A stretch of 64,000 nt of DNA from Zeus faber (lineage: Eukaryota > Chordata > Actinopteri > Zeiformes > Zeidae): assembly GCA_960531495.1 (NCBI GenBank), contig OY482852.1, positions 33,454,117-33,518,116 of the forward strand, read 5' to 3'. This document shows positions 35,001-46,700 of this stretch, in pieces. A model generated the notes under the pieces. That model saw nothing but the letters and a program-made list of their open reading frames with translations. It ran no database searches and was not told the origin of the DNA. The position numbers were made by a program, and so were the translations under genes. The number at the start of each line of letters is the position of its first letter. Position 1 is the stretch's first letter.

Positions 35001-36540
35001 TGGTTGACAAACAACACTTTAGCCGCACATACTAGTTATTCATTGTATTTAAACTGTCTGACACTGTCACACAGAGTAATGACTGAAGCGTTTAACCAAT
35101 TCGCCTTTTCGACGTTTAAATCGGCTGAAAATGCGTTTTTTCCCACATGTGCACAATATGATGAAAATGATCATAACTCGACAAATACATTTTACATGGG
35201 CCTAAAACAGTTTGACAAACAACACTTTAGCAGCATATACTAGTTCACCATTGTATTTAAACTGTCTGACACTGTCACACAGAGTAATGACTGAAGTGTT
35301 TAACCAATTCGCCTTTTCGACGTTTAAATCGGCTGAAAATGCGTTTTTTCCCACATGTGCACACAATGATGAAAATGATCATAACTCCACAAATACATGT
35401 TAGATGGGCCTAGAACTCTGTGAGAAACACATAAGAAGGACATAATAGTTCATCATATTAATTCAATTTCTATGCTGTACTGCAGCATTCTGAATCATTC
35501 ACCTCTGAAGAGACAATGGTTCGGTGTTTCTCTAATTCAGCTAGACAGCAAAACGTCAAAAGTTCTGAAAATGATCATAACTCCACAAATACATGTTAGA
35601 TGGGCATAGAAATCTGAGAGAAACACTTAGGAAGCACATAATAGTTCATCATATTAATTAAATTTCTATGCTGTACTGCAGCATTCTGAATCATTCACCT
35701 CTGAAGAGACAATGGTTCGGTGTTTCTCTAATTCAGCTAGACAGCAAAACGTCAAAAGTTCTGAAAATGATCATAACTCCACAAATACATGTTAGATGGG
35801 CATAGAAATCTGAGAGAAACACTTAGGAAGCACATAATAGTTCATCATATTAATTAAATTTCTATGCTGTACTGCAGCATTCTGAATCATTCACCTCTGA
35901 AGAGACAATTGTTCGGTGTTTCTCTAATTCAGCTAGACAGCAAACCGTCCAATGTTATGAAAATGCTCATACCTCGACAAATACATTTTATATGGGCCTA
36001 AAACTGGTTGACAAACAACACTTTAGCAGCACGTACTAGTTAATCATTGTATTTAAACTGTCTGACACTGTCACACAGAGTAATGACTGAAGCTTTTAAC
36101 CAATTCGCCTTTTCAACGTTTAAATCGGCTGAAAATGCGTTTTTTCCCACATGTGCACACTATGATGAAAATGATCATAACTCGACAAATACATTTTCTA
36201 TGGGCCTAAAACTGTTTGACAAACAACACTTTAGCAGCATATACTAGTTCATCATTGTATTTAAACTGTCTGTCACTGTCACACAGAGTAATGACTGAAG
36301 CGTTTAACCAATTCGCCTTTTCGACGTTTAAATCGGCTGAAAATGCGTTTTTTCCCACATGTGCACACTATGATGAAAATGATCATAACTCAACAAATAC
36401 ATTTTAAATGGGCCTAAAACTGTTTGACATACAACACTTTAGCAGCACATACTAGTTATTCATTGTATTTAAACTGTCTGACTCTGTCACTCAAAGTAAT
36501 GACTAAAGCTTTTGACCAATTCTCCTTTTCGACGTTTAAA
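35001..36540 (+). repeat. LINE-proximal part of the right array, left-like subfamily
   Basis: These monomers keep left-array features (CACATGTGCACAC, AATTCGCCTTTTCG or AATTCCCC-like segment, AACTCGACAAATAC) and include three consecutive 196-bp B units (35406-35993). The subfamily changes at about 36540-36600. Confidence 0.8.
36476..36531 (+). repeat. Rare A variant matching the left-array unit at 24350
   Basis: GACTCTGTCACTCAAAG followed by GACTAAAGCTTTTGACC is the reverse complement of the substitution cluster at 24440-24513. I saw it nowhere else in the window. Confidence 0.8.
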
Positions 36541-36821
36541 TCGGCTGAAAATGCGTTTTTTCTCACGTGTAGACTTTGATGAAAATTATCAGAACTCGAA
36601 AAATACATTTTATATGGGCCTAAAACTGGTTGACAAACAAGACTTTAGCAGCACATACTAGTTCATCATTGTATTTAAACTGTCTGACACTGTCACATAG
36701 AGTAATGACTGAAGCGTTTAACCGTTCCGCCAAATCGACGTTTAAATCGACTGAAAATGCGTTTTTTCCCACGTGTAGACATTGATGAAAATTATCAGAA
36801 CTCGAAAAATACATTTTATAT

Positions 36822-37073
36822 GGGCCTGAAACTGGTTGACAAACAAGACTTTAGCAGCACATACTAGTTTATCATTGTATTTAAACTGTCTTTGAGAAAG
36901 ACTTAAGAAGCACATAATAGTTCCTCATATTAATTAAAGTTATATGGTGTACTGCAGCATTCAAAATCATGCACCTACAAAGAGACAATTGTTCGGTGTT
37001 TCTCTAATTCAGCTAGACAGCAAATCGTCCAAAGTTCTGAAAATGATCATAACTCGAAAAATACATTTTATAT
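36822..37073 (+). repeat. Representative chimeric H monomer (252 bp)
   Basis: It begins as A (GGCCTGAAACTGGTTGAC through TTTAAACTGTC) and then jumps into B at TTGAGAAAGACTTAAGAAGC, continuing to the next boundary. Many copies occur through the right array from here on. None was seen in the left array. Confidence 0.85.
36888..36902. other. Hairpin at the A/B fusion point of H monomers, example
   Basis: GTCTTT-GAG-AAAGAC is a perfect 6-bp stem at exactly the point where A sequence changes to B sequence. Other copies keep the stem and vary only the loop: GCG (44287, 46476), CAG (48208) and AAG (37349). Confidence 0.75.
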
Positions 37074-39721
37074 GGGCCTAAAACTGTTTGACAAACAACA
37101 CTTTAGCAGAACATACTAGTTTATCATTGTATTTAAACTGTCTGACACTGTCACATAGAGTAATGACTGAAGCGTTTAACCGTTCCGCCAAATCGACGTT
37201 AAAATCGGCTGAAAATGCGTTTTTTCCCACGTGTAGACTTTGATGAAAATTATCAGAACTCGAAAAATACATTTTATATGGGCCTAAAACTGGTTGACAA
37301 ACAAGACATAAGCAGCACATACTAGTTCATCATTGTATTTAAACTGTCTTTAAGAAAGACTTAAGAAGCAAAATAATTGTTCCTCATATTAATTAAAGTT
37401 ATATGGTGTACTGCAGCATTCTGAATCATTCACCTACAAAGAGACAATGGTTCTGTGTTTCTCTAATTCAGCTCGACAGCAAATCGTCCAAAGTTCTGAA
37501 AATGATCATAACTCCACAAATACATGTTAGATGGGCCTAGAACTCTGTGAGAAACACTTAAGAAGCACATAATAGTTCATCATATTAATTAAATTTCTAT
37601 GCTGTACTGCAGTATTCTGAATCATGCACCTACAAAAAGACAATGGTTCGGTGTTTCTCTGATTCAGCTAGACAGCAAATCGTCCAAATTTCTGAAAATG
37701 ATCAGAACTCGAAAAATACAATTTATATGGGCCTAAAACTGGTTGACAAACAACACTTTAGCAGCACATACTAGTTCATCTTTGTATTTAAACTGTCTGA
37801 CACTGTCACATGGAGTAATGACTGAAGCGTTTAACCGAATCGCCTTTTCGACGTTTAAATCGACTGAAAATGCGTTTTTTCCCACATGTGTAGACTTTGA
37901 TGAAAATTATCAGAACTCGAAAAATACATTTTATATGGGCCTAAAACTGGTTAACAAACAAGACTTTAGCAGCACATACTAGTTTATCATTGTATTTAAA
38001 CTGTCTTTGAGAAAGACTTAAGAAGCACATAATAGTTCCTCATATTCATTAAAGTGATATGGTGTACTGCAGCATTCTAAATCATGCGCCTACAAAGAGA
38101 CAATGGTTCGGTGTTCTCTAATTCAGCTAGACAGCAAACGGTCCAAAGTTCGGAAAATGATCATAACTCGAAAAATACATTTTATATGGGCCTAAAACTG
38201 GTTGACAAACAAAACTTTAGCAGCACATACTAGTTTATCATTGTATTTAAACTGTCTGACACTGTCACATAGAGTAATGACTGAAGCGTTTAACCGTTCC
38301 GCCAAATCGACGTTTAAATCGGCTGAAAATGCGTTTTTTCCCACGTGTAGACTTTGATGAAAATTATCAGAACTCGAAAAATACATTTTATATGGGCCTA
38401 AAACTGTTTGACAAACAACACTTTAGCAGCACATACTAGTTGATCATTGTATTTAAACTGTCTGACACTGTCACATAGAGTAATGACTGAAGCGTTTAAC
38501 CGTTCCGCCAAATCGACGTTTAAATCGACTGAAAATGCGTTTTTTCCCACGTGTAGACATTGATTAAAATTATCAGAACTCGAAAAATACATTTTATATG
38601 GGCCTGAAACTGGTTGACAAACAAGACTTTAGCAGCACATACTAGTTTATCATTGTATTTAAACTGTCTTTGAGAAAGACTTAAGAAGCACATAATAGTT
38701 CCTCATATTAATTAAAGTTATATGGTGTACTGCAGCATCCTGAATCATTCACCTACAAAGAGACAATGGTTCGGTGTCTCTCTAATTCAGCTCGACAGCA
38801 AATCGTCCAAAGTTCTGAAAATGATCATAACTCGAAAAATACATTTTATAAGGGCCTAAAACTGGCTGACAAACAACACTTTAGCAGCACATACTAGTTT
38901 ATCATTGTATTTAAACTGTCTGACACTGTCACATAGAGTAATGACTGAAGCGTTTAACCGTTCCGCCAAATCGACGTTTAAATCGACTGAAAATGCGTTT
39001 TTTCCCACGTGTAGACATTGATGAAAATTATCAGAACTCGAAAAATACATTTTATATGGGCCTAAAACTGGTTGACAAACAAGACTTTAGCAGCACATAC
39101 TAGTTTATCATTGTATTTAAACTGTCTTTGAGAAAGACTTAAGAAGCACATAATAGTTCCTCATATTCATTAAAGTTATACGGTGTACTGCAGCATTCTA
39201 AATCATGCGCCTACAAAGAGACAATGGTTCGGTGTTTCTCTAATTCAGCTAGACAGCAAACGGTCCAAAGTTCGGAAAATGATCATAACTCGAAAAATAC
39301 ATTTTATATGGGCCTAAAACTGGTTGACAAACAACACATTAGCAGCACATACTAGTTTATCATTGTATTTACACTTTCTGACACTGTCACATAGAGTAAT
39401 GACTGAAGCATTCAACCGATTCGCCTTTTCGACGTTTAAATCGGCTGAAAATGCGTTTTTTCTCACGTGTAGACTTTGATGAAAATTATCAGAACTCGAA
39501 AAATACATTTTATATGGGCCTAAAACTGGTTGACAAACAAGACTTTAGCAGCACATACTAGTTTATCATTGTATTTAAACTGTCTGACACTGTCACATAG
39601 AGTAATGACTGAAGCGTTTAACCGTTCCGCCAAATCGACGTTTAAATCGACTGAAAATGCGTTTTTTCCCACGTGTAGACATTGATGAAAATTATCAGAA
39701 CTCGAAAAATACATTTTATAT

Positions 39722-42155
39722 GGGCCTAAAACTGGTTGACAAACAAGACTTTAGCAGCACATACTAGTTTATCATTGTATTTAAACTGTCTGACACTGTC
39801 ACATAGAGTAATGACTAAAGCGTTTAACCGTTCCGCCAAATCGACGTTAAAATCGGCTGAAAATGCGTTTTTTCCCACGTGTAGACTTTGATGAAAATGA
39901 TCAGAACTCGAAAAATACATTTTATATGGGCCTAAAACTGGTTGACAAACAAGACATTAGCAGCACATACTAGTTCATCATTGTATTTAAACTGTCTTTG
40001 AGAAAGATTTAAGAAGCAAAATAATTGTTCCTCATATTAATTAAAGTTATATGGTGTACGGCAGCATCCTGAATCATTCACCTACAAAGAGACAATGGTT
40101 TGGTGTCTCTCTAATTCAGCTCGACATCAAATCGTCCAAAGTTCTGAAAATGATCATAACTCGAAAAATACATTTTATAAGGGCCTAAAACTGGCTGACA
40201 AACAACACTTTAGCAGCACATACTAGTTTATCATTGTATTTAAACTGTCTGACACTGTCACATAGAGTAATGACTGAAGCGTTTAACCGTTCCGCCAAAT
40301 CGACGTTAAAATCGGCTGAAAATGCGTTTTTTCCCACGTGTAGACTTTGATGAAAATTATCAGAACTCGAAAAATACATTTTATATGGGCCTAAAACTGG
40401 TTGACAAACAAGACATAAGCAGCACATACTAGTTCATCATTGTATTTAAACTGTCTTTGAGAAAGACTTAAGAAGCAAAATAATTGTTCCTCATATTAAT
40501 TAAAGTTATATGGTGTACTGCAGCATTCTGAATCATTCACCTACAAAGAGACAATGGTTCTGTGTTTCTCTAATTCAGCTCGACAGCAAATCGTCCAAAG
40601 TTCTGAAAATGATCATAACTCCACAAATACATGTTAGATGGGCCTAGAACTCTGTGAGAAACACTTAAGAAGCACATAATAGTTCATCATATTAATTAAA
40701 TTTCTATGCTGTACTGCAGTATTCTGAATCATGCACCTACAAAGAGACAATGGTTCGGTGTTTCTCTAATTCAGCTAGACAGCAAATCGTCCAAATTTCT
40801 GAAAATGATCAGAACTCGAAAAATACATTTTATATGGGCCTAAAACTGGTTGACAAACAACACTTTAGCAGCACATACTAGTTTATCATTGTATTTACAC
40901 TTTCTGACACTGTCACATAGAGTAATGACTGAAGCGTTTAACCGTTCCGCCAAATCGACCTTTAAATCGGCTGAAAATGCGTTTTTTCCCACGTGTAGAC
41001 TTTGATGAAAATTATCAGAACTCGAAAAATACATTTTATATGGGCCTAAAACTGTTTGACAAACAACACTTTAGCAGCACATACTAGTTGATCATTGTAT
41101 TTAAACTGTCTGACACTGTCACATAGAGTAATGACTGAAGCGTTTAATCGTTCCGCCAAATCGACGTTAAAATCGGCTGAAAATGCGTTTTTTCCCACGT
41201 GTAGACTTTGATGAAAATGATCAGAACTCGAAAAATACATTTTATATGGGCCTAAAACTGGTTGACAAACAAGACATTAGCAGCACATACTAGTTCATCA
41301 TTGTATTTAAACTGTCTTTGAGAAAGACTTAAGAAGCAAAATAATTGTTCCTCATATTAATTAAAGTTATATGGTGTACGGCAGCATCCTGAATCATTCA
41401 CCTACAAAGAGACAATGGTTCGGTGTCTCTCTAATTCAGCTCGACAGCAAATCGTCCAAAGTTCTGAAAATGATCATAACTCGAAAAATACATTTTATAA
41501 GGGCCTAAAACTGGCTGACAAACAACACTTTAGCAGCACATACTAGTTTATCATTGTATTTAAACTGTCTGACACTGTCACATAGAGTAATGACTGAAGC
41601 GTTTAACCGTTCCGCCAAATCGACGTTAAAATCGGCTGAAAATGCGTTTTTTCCCACGTGTAGACTTTGATGAAAATTATCAGAACTCGAAAAATACATT
41701 TTATATGGGCCTAAAACTGGTTGACAAACAAGACATAAGCAGCACATACTAGTTCATCATTGTATTTAAACTGTCTTTGAGAAAGACTTAAGAAGCAAAA
41801 TAATTGTTCCTCATATTAATTAAAGTTATATGGTGTACTGCAGCATTCTGAATCATTCACCTACAAAGAGACAATGGTTCTGTGTTTCTCTAATTCAGCT
41901 CGACAGCAAATCGTCCAAAGTTATGAAAATGATCATAACTCCACAAATACATGTTAGATGGGCCTAGAACTCTGTGAGAAACACTTAAGAAGCACATAAT
42001 AGTTCATCATATTAATTAAATTTCTATGCTGTACTGCAGTATTCTGAATCATGCACCTACAAAGAGACAATGGTTCGGTGTTTCTCTAATTCAGCTAGAC
42101 AGCAAATCGTCCAAATTTCTGAAAATGATCAGAACTCGAAAAATACATTTTATAT
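39722..42155 (+). repeat. 1320-bp higher-order repeat, nearly two copies
   Basis: About 39722-40835 matches about 41042-42155 at offset 1320: two A units flanking an H unit, then H and B units in the same order. One A monomer (about 40836-41041) lies between and differs from the unit at the equivalent place after the second copy. Confidence 0.75.
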
Positions 42156-43268
42156 GGGCCTAAAACTGGTTGACAAACAACACTTTAGCAGCATACTAGT
42201 TCATCTTTGTATTTAAACTGTCTGACACTGTCACATGGAGTAATGACTGAAGCGTTTAACCGATTCGCCTTTTCGACGTTTAAATCGACTGAAAATGCGT
42301 TTTTTCCCACATGTGTAGACTTTGATGAAAATTATCAGAACTCGAAAAATACATTTTATATGGGCCTAAAACTGGTTGACAAACAAGACTTTAGCAGCAC
42401 ATACTAGTTTATCATTGTATTTAAACTGTCTTTGAGAAAGACTTAAGAAGCACATAATAGTTCCTCATATTCATTAAAGTGATATGGTGTACTGCAGCAT
42501 TCTAAATCATGCGCCTACAAAGAGACAATGGTTCGGTGTTTCTCTAATTCAGCTAGACAGCAAACGGTCCAAAGTTCGGAAAATGATCATAACTCGAAAA
42601 ATACATTTTATATACTGATTGGCAAACAACACATTAGCAGCACATACTAGTTTATCATTGTATTTACACTTTCTGACACTGTCACAGAGAGTAATGACTG
42701 AAGCGTTCAACCGATTCGCCTTTTCGACGTTTAAATCGGCTGAAAATGCGTTTTTTCTCACGTGTAGACTTTGATGAAAATTATCAGAACTCGAAAAATA
42801 CATTTTATATGGGCCTAAAACTGGTTGACAAACAAGACTTTAGCAGCACATACTAGTTCATCATTGTATTTAAGCTGACTGACACTGTCACATAGAGTAA
42901 TGACTGAAGCGTTTAACCGTTCCGCCAAATCGACGTTTAAATCGACTGAAAATGCGTTTTTTCCCACGTGTAGACATTGATGAAAATTATCATAACTCGA
43001 AAAATACATTTTATATGGGCCTAAAACTGGCTGACAAACAAGACTTTAGCTGCACATACTAGTTTATCATTGTATTTAAACTGTCTTTGAGAAAGACTTA
43101 AGAAGCACATAATTGTTCCTCATATTAATTAAAGTTATATGGTGTACTGCAGCATTCAAAATCATGCACCTACAAAGAGACAATTGTTCGGTGTTTCTCT
43201 AATTCAGCTAGACAGCAAATCGTCCAAAGTTCTGAAAATGATCATAACTCGAAAAATACATTTTATAT

Positions 43269-43353
43269 GGGCCTAAAAGTGGTTGACAAACAACACACAG
43301 CAAATCGTCCAAAGTTCTGAAAATGATCATAACTCCACAAATACATGTTAGAT
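43269..43353 (+). repeat. 85-bp mini-monomer
   Basis: About 30 bases of A head (ending CAAACAACAC) joined directly to the last about 55 bases of B (CAGCAAATCGTCC onward). The next boundary follows 85 bp later. The same unit occurs three more times in this array. Confidence 0.8.
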
Positions 43354-43739
43354 GGACCTAGAACTCTGTGAGAAACACTTTAGAAGCACATAATAGTTCA
43401 TCATATTAATTAAATTTCTATGCTGTACTGCAGTATTCTGAATCATGCACCTACAAAGAGACAATGGTTCGGTGTTTCTCTAATTCAGCTAGACAGCAAA
43501 TCGTCCAAAGTTCTGAAAATGATCATAACTCGAAAAATACATTTTATATGGGCCTAAAACTGTTTGACAAACAACACTTTAGCAGCACATACTAGTTTAT
43601 CATTGTATTTAAACTGTCTGACACTGTCACATAGAGTAATGACTGAAGCGTCTAACCGTTCCGCCAAATCGACGTTAAAATCGGCTTAAAATGCATTTTT
43701 TTCCCACATGTGTAGACTTTGATGAAAATTATCAGAACT

Positions 43740-46700
43740 CGAAAAATATATTTTATATGGGCCTAAAACTGGTTGACAAACAAGACATTAGCAGCACATA
43801 CTAGTTCATCATTGTATTTAAACTGTCTTTGAGAAAGACTTAAGAAGCAAAATAATTGTTCCTCATATTAATTAAAGTTATATGGTGTACGGCAGCATCC
43901 TGAATCATTCACCTACAAAGAGACAATGGTTCGGTGTTTCTCTAATTCAGCTCGACAGCAAGTCGTCCAAAGTTCTGAAAATGATCATAACTCGAAAAAT
44001 ACATTTTATAAGGGCCTAAAACTGGCTGACAAACAACACTTTAGCAGCACATCCTAGTTTATCATTGTATTTAAACTGTCTGACACTGTCACATAGAGTA
44101 ATGACTGAAGCGTTTAACCGTTCCACCAAATCGACGTTAAAATCAGCTGAAAATGCATTTTTTCCCACATGTGTAGACTTTGATGAAAATTATCAGAACT
44201 CGAAAAATACATTTTATATGGGCCTAAAACTGGTTGACAAACAACACTTTAGCAGCACATACTAGTTTATCATTGTATTTAAACTGTCTTTGCGAAAGAC
44301 TTAAGAAGCAAAATAATTGTTCCTCATATTAATTAAAGTTATATGGTGTACTGCAGCATTCTGAATCATTCACCTACAAAGAGACAATGGTTCGGTGTTT
44401 CTCAAATTCAGCTCGACAGCAAATCGTCCAAAGTTCTGAAAATGATCATAACTCCACAAATACATGTTAGATGGGCCTAGAACTCTGTGAGAAACACTTA
44501 AGAAGCACATAATAGTTCATCATATTAATTAAATTTCTATGCTGTACTGCAGTATTCTGAATCATGCACCTACAAAGAGACAATGGTTCGGTGTTTCTCT
44601 AATTCAGCTAGACAGCAAACGGTCCAAAGTTCTGAAAATGATCATAACTCGAAAAATACATTTTATATGGGCCTAAAACTGGTTGGCAAACAACACTTTA
44701 GCAGCACATACTAGTTTATCATTGTATTTAAACTGTCTGACACTGTCACATAGAGTAATGACTGAAGCGTTTAACCGTTCCGCCAAATCGACGTTAAAAT
44801 CGGCTGAAAATGCGTTTTTTCCCACGTGTAGACTTTGATGAAAATTATCAGAACTCGAAAAAATACATTTTATATGGGCCTAAAACTGTTTGACAAACAA
44901 CACTTTAGCAGCACATACTAGTTGATCATTGTATTTAAACTGTCTGACACTGTCACATAGAGTGATGACTGAAGCGTTTAACCGTTCCACCAAATCGACG
45001 TTAAAATCGGCTTAAAATGCATTTTTTCCCACATGTGTAGACTTTGATGAAAATTATCAGAACTCGAAAAATACATTTTATATGGGCCTAAAACTGGTTG
45101 ACAAACAACACTTTAGCAGCACATACTAGTTCATCATTGTATTTAAACTGTCTGACACTGTCACATGGAGTAATGACTGAAGCGTTTAACCGATTCGCCT
45201 TTTCGACGTTTAAATCGACTGAAAATGTGTTTTTTCCCACATGTGTAGACTTTGATGAAAATTATCAGAACTCGAAAAATACATTTTATATGGGCCTAGA
45301 ACTGGTTGACAAACAAGACTTTAGCAGCACATCCTAGTTTATCATTGTATTTAAACTGTCTGACACTGTCACATAGAGTAATGACTGAAGCGTTTAACCG
45401 TTCCACCAAATCGACGTTAAAATCAGCTGAAAATGCATTTTTTCCCACATGTGTAGACTTTGATGAAAATTATCAGAACTCGAAAAATACATTTTATATG
45501 GGCCTAAAACTGGTTGACAAACAACACTTTAGCAGCACATACTAGTTTATCATTGTATTTAAACTGTCTTTGCGAAAGACTTAAGAAGCAAAATAATTGT
45601 TCCTCATATTAATTAAAGTTATATGGTGTACTGCAGCATTCTGAATCATTCACCTACAAAGAGACAATGGTTCGGTGTTTCTCTAATTCAGCTCGACAGC
45701 AAATCGTCCAAAGTTCTGAAAATGATCATAACTCCACAAATACATGTTAGATGGGCCTAGAACTCTGTGAGAAACACTTAAGAAGCACATAATAGTTCAT
45801 CATATTAATTAAATTTCTATGCTGTACTGCAGTATTCTGAATCATGCACCTACAAAGAGACAATGGTTCGGTGTTTCTCTAATTCAGCTAGACAGCAAAC
45901 GGTCCAAAGTTCTGAAAATGATCATAACTCGAAAAATACATTTTATATGGGCCTAAAACTGGTTGGCAAACAAGACATTAGCAGCACATACTAGTTCATC
46001 ATTGTATTTAAACTGTCTTTGAGAAAGACTTAAGAAGCAAAATAATTGTTCCTCATATTAATTAAAGTTATATGGTGTACGGCAGCATCCTGAATCATTC
46101 ACCTACAAAGAGACAATGGTTCGGTGTTTCTCTAATTCAGCTCGACAGCAAATCGTCCAAAGTTCTGAAAATGATCATAACTCGAAAAATACATTTTATA
46201 AGGGCCTAAAACTGGCTGACAAACAACACTTTAGCAGCACATGCTAGTTTATCATTGTATTTAAACTGTCTGACACTGTCACATAGAGTAATGACTGAAG
46301 CGTTTAACCGTTCCACCAAATCGACGTTAAAATCAGCTGAAAATGCATTTTTTCCCACATGTGTAGACTTTGATGAAAATTATCAGAACTCGAAAAATAC
46401 ATTTTATATGGGCCTAAAACTGGTTGACAAACAACACTTTAGCAGCACATACTAGTTTATCATTGTATTTAAACTGTCTTTGCGAAAGACTTAAGAAGCA
46501 AAATAATTGTTCCTCATATTAATTAAAGTTATATGGTGTACTGCAGCATTCTGAATCATTCACCTACAAAGAGACAATGGTTCGGTGTTTCTCAAATTCA
46601 GCTCGACAGCAAATCGTCCAAAGTTCTGAAAATGATCATAACTCCACAAATACATGTTAGATGGGCCTAGAACTCTGTGAGAAACACTTAAGAAGCACAT

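Noticed and set aside
29560-35020. Target-site duplication flanking the LINE
   Set aside because: No direct repeat longer than 2-3 bases is found between the flanks. They instead read as one monomer with about 13 bases missing.
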